Shown here one piece after another: positions 6,867-14,955 of a stretch of 23,250 bases of DNA; positions within the stretch are counted from its first letter, which is position 1, and the number at the start of each line of letters is the position of its first letter. Below the pieces are notes generated by a model. That model had not been told where the DNA came from and did no database searches. It was given only the letters and a program-made list of their open reading frames with translations. A program made the position numbers and the translations under genes. The stretch is from Balneolaceae bacterium (GTDB lineage: Bacteria > Bacteroidota > Rhodothermia > Balneolales > Balneolaceae). The stretch is from positions 1-23,250 of the forward strand of contig SLGA01000301.1 of assembly GCA_007123985.1 (NCBI GenBank). The letters run 5' to 3'.

Positions 6867-7940
6867 CTAAACAGTGAATACCTGGTCTGGTTGCATGGCA
6901 AGTACTGACTCGGCCATCAAGGTAATCAGGTTCTCAAGGTCTATCAGTGAAGCTGTCTCTACCGGTGAGTGCATATACCGCAGCGGAAGTGAAATCAATG
7001 CACTTGGTATTCCAGTTCTCTGGAAAAAAATGCTGTCTGTGTCAGTTCCGGTCCGAATGCTTGTGGCTTCGTGCTGTATATTTATTTTCTTTTCAAAAGC
7101 TACTTTTTCAATCAGTTCAACGATGGCGATGTGGTTTGCACCACCATGTTGCAAAGTGGGTCCTTCTCCAAGCTTTATGGACCCATGCTCTTTCTGATTT
7201 ATACCAGGAGTATCCGTGGCGTGTGTAACGTCCGTAACAATTGCAGCATCCGGCATATGCCTGTATGCCATCATTCGGGCACCAAATCCCCCAATTTCTT
7301 CCTGAACAGAATTGAGAGCCAGCACATTAACCTTCAAATCTTTCTTATTTTCTTTAATCAGCTTCATTGCATGAGCAATCGCAAAACCACCAATTCTGTT
7401 ATCCAGTGCTCTGCCGGTAATTATTTCATCATTCAAAAGTTCGAGTTCATCGATATAAGTAACAGGATCACCAATTTGAACCAGTTCCAGGGCTTCCTCT
7501 TTCGATGAAACTCCTATATCAACGTAAATATCTTTCCAGGCAGGTTGTTTACCACCACCGTTTTTTGTGTCTTGAAGATGAATTGCTGTATTGCCAATAA
7601 CACCGCTTACGCGTCCTCTTTTATTAAAGATATTGACTCTTTTTGCTCTGGCAATCGTTGAATCGCTTCCGCCAAGCTTATTCAGTGTAATAAATCCGTC
7701 ATCAGATATATGCTGAACCACCATCCCAATCTCATCCGCGTGTGCCTCCAGCATAATGGTGGGTACATCATTATTAACCGTTAGCCGGGCCATTGCCGAT
7801 CCATAAGCATCTGACTCTGTTGCATCGGAATAAGCAGATATAAATTCTTTCCAGATTTTTTGCCCTTCTGATTCGTAGCCGACAGGGCTGGGAGTTGCAA
7901 TAAGTTTTTCAAGAAATTCAAAAGACGCTGTTTCAAACAT
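6867..7940 (-). CDS. M42 family metallo-aminopeptidase
   Basis: This is a predicted cytoplasmic di-metal aminopeptidase of the tetrahedral/glutamyl-aminopeptidase type, which trims peptides released by proteases. With the chosen start it has 357 residues, the usual family size. Metal and catalytic residues are all present: His67 and Asp69 in EAHADEIG, the bridging Asp180 in ALDNRIGG, the catalytic Glu214-Glu215 in QEEIGG, Asp237 in VTDVTH, and His324 in MHSPVE. I chose the ATG at 7940 because family proteins begin with the helix FEFLEKLIATPSPVGYE. A longer reading from ATG at 8021 adds 27 residues of no family resemblance and spans a TATAAT box at 7980-7985. That longer start does have AAGGAG, but only two bases before its ATG. 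It is divergent from the thioesterase at 8074 and convergent with galE. Confidence 0.9.
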   Translation of the reverse strand: MFETASFEFLEKLIATPSPVGYESEGQKIWKEFISAYSDATESDAYGSAMARLTVNNDVPTIMLEAHADEIGMVVQHISDDGFITLNKLGGSDSTIARAKRVNIFNKRGRVSGVIGNTAIHLQDTKNGGGKQPAWKDIYVDIGVSSKEEALELVQIGDPVTYIDELELLNDEIITGRALDNRIGGFAIAHAMKLIKENKKDLKVNVLALNSVQEEIGGFGARMMAYRHMPDAAIVTDVTHATDTPGINQKEHGSIKLGEGPTLQHGGANHIAIVELIEKVAFEKKINIQHEATSIRTGTDTDSIFFQRTGIPSALISLPLRYMHSPVETASLIDLENLITLMAESVLAMQPDQVFTV

Positions 7941-7979
7941 GGAGATATTATTTGGTTTTTGCCCATGAATATACACATC

Positions 7980-7985
7980 ATTATA
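7980..7985 (-). promoter_or_regulatory. Possible -10 box for the M42 peptidase gene
   Basis: TATAAT reads on the minus strand about 40 bases before the preferred ATG at 7940. If real, it places the transcript start inside the longer open frame and supports the shorter protein. No convincing -35 box is visible. Confidence 0.25.
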
Positions 7986-8005
7986 GTCAAATTGGCAAAC
8001 AGACA

Positions 8006-8036
8006 GAGAATTAGAATTCATTACTCCTTAATTCTC
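8006..8036. repeat. 8-bp inverted repeat between divergent genes
   Basis: Arms GAGAATTA (8006-8013) and TAATTCTC (8029-8036) are perfect inverted repeats around 15 bases. They are centred on the upstream ATG at 8021 of the M42 frame and lie 38 bases before the thioesterase start at 8074. It could be an operator for the divergent pair. It is short and AT-rich, so chance is possible. Confidence 0.25.
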
Positions 8037-8073
8037 GTTACCTTTCCAATCAACATATTTCTCTATACACATT

Positions 8074-8508
8074 ATGGATAAACCTGTATATCATCCTGAT
8101 ACATTTTTTAACTGGACAGAAATAAATGTCCGTTTTCGGGATCTTGATCCGCTGAAACATGTAAACAATTCTGTTTTCAACTCATATTTTGAAGAGGCCC
8201 GAATCAACTTTATTGGTCAAATACCTGAGTTCGACAACTCCATGCAGCAAGGCAACTCCTTTGTATTGGTGCATATTTCAATCGACTACATAAAGCCCAT
8301 TTTTTTTGGAGATTCAGTATTAGTAGGTACTTCTGTTACCGAACTGGGCAACAGCAGTGTTAATGGGTTTCAGGCAATCTATTCAAAAGAAACAAAAGAG
8401 CTTAAAGCTGTTGCAAAAACAACCGGAGTTTGGTTTGATTTGAAAAAAAACAGACCCTCACGACTGCCTGAAATCAAACAACCTGAAAATTATTTTTACA
8501 AAGGCTGA
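8074..8508 (+). CDS. Acyl-CoA thioesterase, hotdog fold (4-hydroxybenzoyl-CoA thioesterase/FadM type)
   Basis: This is a predicted cytoplasmic acyl-CoA thioesterase of 144 residues, a single hotdog domain. The signature RFRDLDPLKHVNN (20-32) followed by the helix SYFEEARINFI contains Asp25, equivalent to the catalytic aspartate of the 4-hydroxybenzoyl-CoA thioesterase branch. The strand HISIDYIKPIFFGDSV is also typical. It belongs to a different hotdog branch from the thioesterase at 5049, so the two are not recent duplicates. The start is an ATG with AT-rich leader. The HD phosphohydrolase begins four bases after its stop, so they are very likely one transcript. The substrate is not predictable; members act on long-chain or aromatic acyl-CoA. 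Confidence 0.85.
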   Translation: MDKPVYHPDTFFNWTEINVRFRDLDPLKHVNNSVFNSYFEEARINFIGQIPEFDNSMQQGNSFVLVHISIDYIKPIFFGDSVLVGTSVTELGNSSVNGFQAIYSKETKELKAVAKTTGVWFDLKKNRPSRLPEIKQPENYFYKG

Positions 8509-8511
8509 TTT

Positions 8512-9765
8512 ATGGATAAGAGCAGCCAGTATAAGATATTCAGTGATCCCGTACATGGGTTTATCACTATTCCGAAGGGAATCATTCTCAAACTGATTGA
8601 TCACCCATATGTACAGCGTCTCAGGCGAATTAGGCAGCTTGGTTTGGGATATCTTGTTTTTCCGGCGGCCGAACATTCTCGCTTTTCACACGCCTTAGGG
8701 GCTATGGAACTCGGGCAGCGTGTGCTTAAAAACCTCAAGGAAAAAGATACAACTATCAGTGAAGCCGAAGTTAAAGGAACACTGATTGCAATTCTACTGC
8801 ACGATGCCGGCCACGGACCGCTATCACACACACTGGAGCATACACTCATTGAAGATTTCAATCACGAAATGATGAGTCTGAGGGTTATGGAGGCATTAAA
8901 TCGTGAGTATGATGGTGAGCTTTCAACGGCTATTGAGATTTTTACTAATCAGTATCCCAAAAAATTTCTACATCAGTTAATTTCGTCGCAGCTCGATATG
9001 GACAGGCTGGACTATCTGAAACGCGACAGTTTTTTTACTGGTGTATCGGAAGGGTCGGTGGGTATTAACCGCATCCTAAAAACAATGCGTGTTTTCAACG
9101 GAAATGTGGTTATCGAAAAAAAGGGGATCTATGCTATAGAGAACTATATCTTATCACGCCGACTGATGTATATGCAGGTGTATTTACACAAAACCGTTCT
9201 CAGTGCAGATACACTACTTAGAAAAATCTTTGAACGTGTTCAGTTTCTGGTCAATTCCGGTGAAAAAATTGCCGTTCCTTCACCTCCGCTTAAATATTTT
9301 ATCACCAGAAATCCGTCATCAAAAAAAGTGATTAGTGAAAGTATGATGAATCACTATCTGGCCATGGATGATCATGATGTGTTCATATGCATTAAAAACT
9401 GGCAAAAAAGTAAGGATATTATTTTAGCTGATCTGGCTGATCGTTTTCTGAATCGCCGTCTTTACCGAACACGATTTGCTGATTTAAAAACTCGTAACGA
9501 ACTTGCTGAGGATGTTCAAAAAAGAACACGAAATTACTTAAAGAAAATCGGTTTCCCACACGATAACCTCTCTACAAAATACTATTACGATGTAAATGAG
9601 AGTTATAGCGAAGCGTATAAATATGAAAATGAAAGCATCTGGATACTGGATGATGAACAAAAAGCCGTTGAATTTTCGAAAGCGGCTGACACAAAACACA
9701 TCATTGCTTTAACCACACCTGTTGTTAAACCTTACCTGGTGCACCTTAAGGAGCTTGATTTTTAG
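8512..9765 (+). CDS. HD-domain phosphohydrolase (dNTPase/SAMHD1-like family)
   Basis: This 417-residue metal-dependent phosphohydrolase belongs to the HD group that includes dGTPases and SAMHD1. Metal ligands appear in order: His60 in SRFSHALG, His97-Asp98 in LLHDAGHGPLSH, and the aspartates of QLDMDRLDYLKRD (160-172), where Asp164 aligns with the last metal ligand of SAMHD1. His101 and His106 are the further histidines expected in the active site. The N-terminal DPVHGFI and QRLRRIRQLG segments are also family hallmarks. The C-terminal part (about 270-417) is less conserved and may be regulatory. It follows the thioesterase by three bases and converges on folA, overlapping its 3' end by 20 bases. 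A dNTPase role would suit its position beside folA-thyA, but the real substrate is unproven. Confidence 0.85.
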   Translation: MDKSSQYKIFSDPVHGFITIPKGIILKLIDHPYVQRLRRIRQLGLGYLVFPAAEHSRFSHALGAMELGQRVLKNLKEKDTTISEAEVKGTLIAILLHDAGHGPLSHTLEHTLIEDFNHEMMSLRVMEALNREYDGELSTAIEIFTNQYPKKFLHQLISSQLDMDRLDYLKRDSFFTGVSEGSVGINRILKTMRVFNGNVVIEKKGIYAIENYILSRRLMYMQVYLHKTVLSADTLLRKIFERVQFLVNSGEKIAVPSPPLKYFITRNPSSKKVISESMMNHYLAMDDHDVFICIKNWQKSKDIILADLADRFLNRRLYRTRFADLKTRNELAEDVQKRTRNYLKKIGFPHDNLSTKYYYDVNESYSEAYKYENESIWILDDEQKAVEFSKAADTKHIIALTTPVVKPYLVHLKELDF

Positions 9766-10234
9766 ATATTCTTTTGTATCTCACAAAGGCAAACTCAGGG
9801 TGGTCTTCTCTCCAGACCTCTTCCCATTCCATTCCAATGTCCTTTCGATAATCGATCATATAGGTATCACCATCGTGCGCTTTTTTTATTTGAGTGATGA
9901 CCAATTCATCCGCAAGATCTATGGTCTGTTCGTAAACTTTACCACCACCTATAACGAAGACTTTATCGTTACTTTTCAGGTATTCAATGGCATCAGTAAT
10001 GCTGGAAAACGTCTTTACCTGCTCATACCTCTTCGATCGGCTTAAGACCACATTTTCTCTTCCAGGCAAAGGTTTTTCATTGAGCTCTTCAAATACTACT
10101 CGTCCCATCAGAATGGGGTACCCCATCGTAGTTCGTTTAAAAAACTTCAGATCTTCACTATAATGCCAGGGAAGCTCACCATTTTTACCTATAACCATGT
10201 TAGGGTCGTGTGCCGCAATAAGAATCAGTTTCAT
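9746..10234 (-). CDS. folA: Dihydrofolate reductase
   Basis: DHFR reduces dihydrofolate to tetrahydrofolate with NADPH, regenerating the cofactor that ThyA oxidises. The 162 residues match the usual chromosomal enzyme. Motifs are VIGKNGELPW (14-23), the catalytic acid Asp28 in SEDLKFFKRTT, PILMGR (40-45), KPLPGR (54-59), and the NADPH-binding VIGGGKVYEQ (94-103). An oddity is that the residue aligned with E. coli Thr46 (MGRHTWES) is Val47 here (MGRVVFEE), although threonine is nearly invariant there. The ATG overlaps the thyA stop in an ATGA tetranucleotide, so the two are translationally coupled. Its 3' end overlaps the convergent HD gene by 20 bases. The identification is secure. Confidence 0.96.
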   Translation of the reverse strand: MKLILIAAHDPNMVIGKNGELPWHYSEDLKFFKRTTMGYPILMGRVVFEELNEKPLPGRENVVLSRSKRYEQVKTFSSITDAIEYLKSNDKVFVIGGGKVYEQTIDLADELVITQIKKAHDGDTYMIDYRKDIGMEWEEVWREDHPEFAFVRYKRISKNQAP

Positions 10235-11079
10235 ACAGCAACCGGAAAGCGGATTACAGGTGCAGGATCGTAACCTTTCAGCTGAAAATCTTCGAAGTTG
10301 AGTTCGTCGATCGGTTTTTTCGCAATTTCGAGTGTAGGTAACGTTTTAGGCTCTCTTTTTAACTGCTCTTTTAAACCATCTACATGATTTTCATAAATAT
10401 GAGCGTCCACAATGGTATGCGCAAAAACACCGGGTTGTAAATTAACTTCCTGAGCAACGGCCATCAGTAATGCTGAATAGCAGGCGAGGTTAAATGGAAT
10501 TCCCAATGCAATATCACCAGAACGCTGCGTGAGATGCAGATTGAGTTTCCCATCAGCCACGTTAAAAATGTACATCAGGTGGCAAGGCGGCAATCCCATT
10601 TCACCAAGAAGGCCCGGGTGCCAGGCAGAAACCACAATCCTTCGGCTGTTCGGGTTTGTTTTTAATAAATTGATTGCGTTTTGAACCTGATCAAATTCCT
10701 CATATTTCCAGTTTTTCTCGCCATTACTTCCAAGAGGTTTGTACACAGACCCATCATCAGCTTTTACCATCGGAAAACGCCGCCAAAGAACAGGATAAAT
10801 AGGGCCAACATAACCATCTTCATCTGCCCAAGCGTCCCAAATATGTACATCGTTCTCATCTCTAAGCCATTTTATATGATCTTCCCCGCGAAGATACCAT
10901 AGCAGCTCCATAATTACAGATTTAAAAAATACCTTTTTTGTTGTTAGGAGAGGAAATCCTTCGGAGAGATTCACTTTATAAAATTCAGAAAAGTTTGAAA
11001 GAGTTCTAACTCCTGTTCGGTTTTCTTTCCAAACACCATTATCAAACACATTTTGAACTAAATCGAGGTAAGCTTTCAT
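10231..11079 (-). CDS. thyA: Thymidylate synthase
   Basis: ThyA methylates dUMP to dTMP with methylene-tetrahydrofolate, producing dihydrofolate that FolA recycles. The 282 residues cover the full family length with no insertion. Visible motifs are ENRTGVRT (20-27) with the phosphate-binding arginine, WDAWADEDG (81-89), RRIVVSAW (146-153), the nucleophile Cys166 in GLPPCHLMY, QRSGDIALGIPFN, and DAHIYENHVDGL. The start is an ATG 17 bases after the mgtE stop, with an AT-rich leader and no Shine-Dalgarno. It is coupled to folA by a 4-base overlap, the classic thyA-folA pair. Everything needed for activity appears present. Confidence 0.97.
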   Translation of the reverse strand: MKAYLDLVQNVFDNGVWKENRTGVRTLSNFSEFYKVNLSEGFPLLTTKKVFFKSVIMELLWYLRGEDHIKWLRDENDVHIWDAWADEDGYVGPIYPVLWRRFPMVKADDGSVYKPLGSNGEKNWKYEEFDQVQNAINLLKTNPNSRRIVVSAWHPGLLGEMGLPPCHLMYIFNVADGKLNLHLTQRSGDIALGIPFNLACYSALLMAVAQEVNLQPGVFAHTIVDAHIYENHVDGLKEQLKREPKTLPTLEIAKKPIDELNFEDFQLKGYDPAPVIRFPVAV

Positions 11080-11096
11080 AAATTATCTGAATTTGT

Positions 11097-12479
11097 TTAA
11101 AGAACGACTCCGGTTAAAAAGAATACAGCAACTGAGAAATAGATAATAATTCCGGTAACATCAACCAGTGTAGCTACAAAAGGTGCTGATGTAACCGCAG
11201 GATCAAGCCCAAGCTTCGACATGATGAACGGCAACATAGACCCGCTCATGTTACCGAAAAGCACAACTCCAACCAGACTCGTACCAACAGTAAGTGCCTG
11301 TAGCCCTAATGCGAGAGAAAAAGGGTCACCGCGTAGAACCATCCAGAAACCAATTACAATGGTACCTAAAATTCCGAGTATTGATCCTAAAAGTAATCCT
11401 GAAAGAAGCTCTTTACCAAGTACTCTTCTCCAGTCACTTAATTTCAAGTCATCTGTTGAAATTGAACGAATAATTAGTGTTGCCGCTTGGGAACCGGAAT
11501 TCCCGCCACTTGAAATAATCATCGGGATAAAGAGCGCTAAAATAGCAGCTGCGGCAAGTGTGTCTTCATAACCTGCCATCGCGGTAACGGTAAACATCTG
11601 ACCGAGAAATAACATGATAAGCCAGCCAACCCTCTTCGTAACCATTTTAGTTACAGGGGTTTCTGAGTAATTTCTATCCAAAGCACTCATACCCGCCATC
11701 AGTTGCATATCCTCAGTGGTCTCTTCCTGCGCTACATCCAATACATCATCAACAGTTACAATTCCTACCAAAATACCACCTGAATCAACTACAGGAAGTG
11801 CTACTCTATCGTATTTACTAAGCATGCGAACAGCCTCCTCCTGATCATCGAAAGCACTAAGCGCTTCAAATGTGCTGTCCATAATATCTGCAATGATTGT
11901 ATCAGGTTCTGCTAAAATCAGCTGGTTTAAACGAAGGTCATCGATCAATTTTTCATCTTCATCAACCACATAGATAACGTTTAGCGTCTCGGCAGTCCTT
12001 CCAAATTTGCGGATATGTTCGAAACTTTTTGTAACTGTCCAGTCTTTTTTTATCCGAACATAATTCGTGGTCATTAAGCGGCCCACACTCTCGGCAGGAT
12101 AACCCAGCAATCGCCTAACCTGAGCAATGTTGTCGGGGTCCATCGAGTTGAGCATTTTCTGAGTCAGATCACCAGGCAACTCTTCCATCAGAGCAACCCG
12201 CTCATCAGGTTCGAGGTTATTCATAACATCGCTAAGCTGCTGTCTGCTGAACACTTCGAGAAGCTCTGCACCTTTTGATGAACTCAGATAAGAGAATACA
12301 TCAGCAGCCTTACTTTTTTTGAGAAGCCGAAAAATTACTACGGCAACCTGTGGTTCTAACTCTTCAAGCATTTCCGCAACATCAACCGCAGGCACATCCT
12401 CAAGGGCATCTTTTATTGTTATCCACTCTTTTTTTTGGATAAGCTCATCAATTTCCGGTTTTAACAAATGTGCAATCAT
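11097..12479 (-). CDS. mgtE: Magnesium transporter MgtE
   Basis: MgtE is a dimeric inner-membrane Mg2+ channel gated by intracellular Mg2+. The 460 residues show the standard order: a helical N-domain (about 1-130, leucine- and glutamate-rich), a CBS pair (about 135-255, with the second CBS carrying VALPVVDSGGILVGIVTVDD), a connecting helix, and five C-terminal transmembrane segments (about 280-460). The last segment holds LVDVTGIIIYF with Asp440, aligned with the selectivity aspartate of the Thermus protein. The start is ATG with no Shine-Dalgarno. It is preceded by an 87-base gap after rnc with a weak promoter match, and thyA follows 17 bases later. It has no evident functional tie to its neighbours. 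Confidence 0.95.
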   Translation of the reverse strand: MIAHLLKPEIDELIQKKEWITIKDALEDVPAVDVAEMLEELEPQVAVVIFRLLKKSKAADVFSYLSSSKGAELLEVFSRQQLSDVMNNLEPDERVALMEELPGDLTQKMLNSMDPDNIAQVRRLLGYPAESVGRLMTTNYVRIKKDWTVTKSFEHIRKFGRTAETLNVIYVVDEDEKLIDDLRLNQLILAEPDTIIADIMDSTFEALSAFDDQEEAVRMLSKYDRVALPVVDSGGILVGIVTVDDVLDVAQEETTEDMQLMAGMSALDRNYSETPVTKMVTKRVGWLIMLFLGQMFTVTAMAGYEDTLAAAAILALFIPMIISSGGNSGSQAATLIIRSISTDDLKLSDWRRVLGKELLSGLLLGSILGILGTIVIGFWMVLRGDPFSLALGLQALTVGTSLVGVVLFGNMSGSMLPFIMSKLGLDPAVTSAPFVATLVDVTGIIIYFSVAVFFLTGVVL

Positions 12480-12526
12480 TGAAGGACAGTAAAACTACAT
12501 GTTAGAATTGCGAAACAGCATTAGAA

Positions 12527-12554
12527 GTTATAAAAATTTTTAAGCAGGGTTAAA
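12527..12554 (-). promoter_or_regulatory. Possible mgtE promoter
   Basis: In the rnc-mgtE gap a TTTAAC box (12549-12554) and a TATAAC box (12527-12532) are separated by 16 bases on the minus strand, leaving a leader of about 40 nt. It is a weak sigma70-like match in AT-rich DNA. Confidence 0.22.
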
Positions 12555-12566
12555 TTTTAAATTATC

Positions 12567-13331
12567 TTATCGGCCTGCTAATCCAACTTTTTGAAGAGCT
12601 ACTTTTGCTGCTTGCTGTTCAGCCTGTTTTTTGCTTTTTCCGGAACCCTCACCCATATTTTTATTTTCAATAAATACTGCCACGTGAAAGGTTTTATTGT
12701 GGCCGGGTCCATGTTCTGACAATACAGTATATTTCGGGAGTTTCAGTTTTTGAGACTGAGAGTATTCCATCAACACACTTTTGTAGTTATCTATGTTATT
12801 AACAACCTGGTTGAGATCGAGCAGTGTCTCAATATTGTTCTGCACAAATATATAGGCTTTTTCATACCCTGCTGAAATGTAGATAGCTGCAATGAGAGAC
12901 TCATATACATCTGAAAGTACACTTTTTGAGAATTCTATACACTGCCCCGCTGCCCTGTTCCCTATTTCAAGATATTCATTGAGATTAAGCTTTTGAGCAA
13001 GTTCGAAAAGTGTATCACCCCGAACAATTTTTGCTCTTAATTTGGTAAGAAAACCTTCATTTTCGGTTGGAAATTTTTCAAACAGAATTTCTGTGACGAT
13101 CAGGTCAAGTACAGCATCCCCTAAAAATTCGAGCCGCTCATACGTTTCAAATGATTCAAACTTTTCGTTATCTACAATGGATCTGTGTCGAAGTGCTTTT
13201 TCAAATAGTTTATAATGCTCTGGTGGAATTACGAAGCCAAGTTTATCACCCAGATGTTTGAATCGCGCTGATTTTGGAATTATATTTGAATCAGATTCAA
13301 TCCGAAGCCATCTCTTGAATCGTTCAATCAT
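12567..13331 (-). CDS. rnc: Ribonuclease III
   Basis: RNase III cuts double-stranded RNA, including the rRNA precursor and structured mRNAs. The 254 residues carry an N-terminal catalytic domain (about 25-180) with the signature ERLEFLGDAVLDL (65-77) giving Glu68 and Asp72. DVYESLIAAI (141-150) gives Asp141 and Glu144, so all four metal ligands are present. A C-terminal double-stranded RNA-binding domain (about 185-252) ends in GSGKSKKQAEQQAAKVAL. The 25-residue basic N-terminal extension before the catalytic domain is slightly long but common in Bacteroidota. It begins three bases after the fabF stop, continuing the fabF-rnc arrangement seen in many bacteria. Confidence 0.96.
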   Translation of the reverse strand: MIERFKRWLRIESDSNIIPKSARFKHLGDKLGFVIPPEHYKLFEKALRHRSIVDNEKFESFETYERLEFLGDAVLDLIVTEILFEKFPTENEGFLTKLRAKIVRGDTLFELAQKLNLNEYLEIGNRAAGQCIEFSKSVLSDVYESLIAAIYISAGYEKAYIFVQNNIETLLDLNQVVNNIDNYKSVLMEYSQSQKLKLPKYTVLSEHGPGHNKTFHVAVFIENKNMGEGSGKSKKQAEQQAAKVALQKVGLAGR

Positions 13332-13334
13332 CCT

Positions 13335-14579
13335 TTATTTTTCAAATTTCTTGAATATAAGCGCTGTATTATGTCCGCCAAAACCGAATGCATTATTCAT
13401 GGCGTAAGTAATGTCTCTCTCAACCGGGCTGTTCGGCGTGTAATTTAGATCGCATTCAGGGTCCGGCTTATCCTGATTTATTGTGGGTGGGATTGTGCTG
13501 TGGTAAATGGCAAGTAAAGTTGCTATTGCCTCTGCGGCTCCGGCTGCACCGAGCATGTGCCCAGTCATAGATTTCGTAGAGTTCAGGTTCAAATTGTATG
13601 CATGCTCACCAAAAACTTTTTTAATAGAGTTGGTTTCTGCAATATCACCCAGAGGTGTGGAAGTTCCATGCATATTGATATGTTCAATATCTGTCTTGGT
13701 GATACCTGCCATTTTCATGGCATTATTCATTGCAAGAATTACACCGTTCCCATCGGGATCTGGTGCGGTAATATGATAAGCATCAGCCGAAAATCCATAG
13801 CCAACAATTTCACCATAAATTCTTGCCCCACGTTCTAATGCAGAATCTAAAGATTCAAGAATAAACATGGCTGAACCTTCTCCTAAAACAAAACCATCAC
13901 GGTCTTTATCAAATGGCCTTGATGCTTTTTCAGGATCTTCATTGCGTCTTGAAAGTGCCCTCATCGATGAGAACCCGGCTATACCAATGCGCCAAACAGG
14001 TGCCTCTGTACCACCACAAACAGCTATATCTGAGTGGCCGTACCTGATATTATCGTAAGCGAGACCGATATTGTGTGACCCCGTAGCACAAGCTGATACA
14101 GCACAATAGTTCGCACCTCTGAACCCATATTTTATGGAGATGTGACCTGCGGGAATATCAGGAATGAGCATGGGAATGAAAAAGGGGTTCACTCCGCGAG
14201 AACCGTTCTCATGCAGAGATACGGATTGCTCATAAAATGTATTCATACCACCTATTCCGGTACCAACTATAACAGCTACACGATCTTTATCAATCGAATC
14301 AAGGTCAAGTTTACTGTCTTGAATGGCCTCTTCAGCGGTGATTAAAGCGTATTGTGTTACAGGGTCGAGGCGCCGGGCTTCTTTCCTGTCGAAATAATCA
14401 TTAGAGTCGTAATCTTCTATTTGGCCGGCAAATTTTGTGGGTAAATCTTCCACATCAAAATGCTTGATAGGGCGCACCCCACTCTTACCAGAAAGAAGAC
14501 CGTTCCAAAATTCAGGAGCGGTCTTTCCCAGTGGCGTAAGCGCACCAATTCCGGTAATTACGACTCTTCTTTCAGCCAT
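13335..14579 (-). CDS. fabF: Beta-ketoacyl-ACP synthase II
   Basis: FabF condenses malonyl-ACP with acyl-ACP in the elongation cycle of type II fatty-acid synthesis. The 414 residues match FabF/KASII. The active-site triad is visible as Cys164 in VSACATGSHN, a histidine in NMHGTSTPLGD, and a histidine in KSMTGHMLGAAG. The glycine-rich FGFGGHN near the C-terminus closes the thiolase fold. The start is ATG, 18 bases after the acpP stop, and rnc follows three bases later. The order acpP-fabF-rnc is strongly conserved, which supports assignment as FabF over FabB. Confidence 0.97.
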   Translation of the reverse strand: MAERRVVITGIGALTPLGKTAPEFWNGLLSGKSGVRPIKHFDVEDLPTKFAGQIEDYDSNDYFDRKEARRLDPVTQYALITAEEAIQDSKLDLDSIDKDRVAVIVGTGIGGMNTFYEQSVSLHENGSRGVNPFFIPMLIPDIPAGHISIKYGFRGANYCAVSACATGSHNIGLAYDNIRYGHSDIAVCGGTEAPVWRIGIAGFSSMRALSRRNEDPEKASRPFDKDRDGFVLGEGSAMFILESLDSALERGARIYGEIVGYGFSADAYHITAPDPDGNGVILAMNNAMKMAGITKTDIEHINMHGTSTPLGDIAETNSIKKVFGEHAYNLNLNSTKSMTGHMLGAAGAAEAIATLLAIYHSTIPPTINQDKPDPECDLNYTPNSPVERDITYAMNNAFGFGGHNTALIFKKFEK

Positions 14580-14597
14580 ACAATCAGAATCTGTGTA

Positions 14598-14834
14598 TTA
14601 AGATTTCTCCTGAATGTATTTCACAGCATCGCCAACAGTGGCAATGTTTTCCGCGTCTTCATCAGGTATGCTCAGGTCGAACTCTTTTTCAAACTCCATG
14701 ATCAGTTCCACAGTATCAAGAGAATCTGCTCCAAGATCATTTGTGAAATTTGCATCAGCAACTACTTCTGATTCATCTACGCCGAGTTTGTCAACTATAA
14801 TTGATTTGATTTTCGATTCTACGTCTTGTGACAT
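14598..14834 (-). CDS. acpP: Acyl carrier protein
   Basis: The 78-residue acidic four-helix ACP carries growing acyl chains on 4'-phosphopantetheine. The attachment serine is Ser38 in LGADSLDTVELIM. The flanking acidic helix II (EFEKEFDLSIPDEDAE) is the usual docking surface for Fab enzymes. The start is ATG. The 121-base gap after fabG and a good promoter match just upstream suggest that acpP-fabF-rnc can be transcribed separately from the upstream fab genes, as fits the large amount of ACP cells need. Confidence 0.98.
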   Translation of the reverse strand: MSQDVESKIKSIIVDKLGVDESEVVADANFTNDLGADSLDTVELIMEFEKEFDLSIPDEDAENIATVGDAVKYIQEKS

Positions 14835-14852
14835 GTTTAGACCTATTGTTTA

Positions 14853-14881
14853 ATTATTGGTTTAATAAAAGTTAGTTTCAA
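14853..14881 (-). promoter_or_regulatory. Probable acpP promoter
   Basis: On the minus strand TTGAAA (14876-14881) and AATAAT (14853-14858) are separated by 17 bases, a good sigma70-like match. It ends about 18 bases before the acpP ATG, giving a short leader of roughly 12 nt. It lies in the largest gap of the fab block. Confidence 0.4.
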
Positions 14882-14955
14882 AATTCTGACACGTGAAAAT
14901 ACAACATATCGCCGTAAAATAACACGCTCTTGGCTATCAATCCAAATGCATCGGC

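Noticed and set aside
5049..8508. The two hotdog thioesterases (5049 and 8074) as a duplicated pair
   Set aside because: Their active-site signatures belong to different branches (HGTLFGG type against DLDxxxHVNN type), and no shared flanking sequence is visible.
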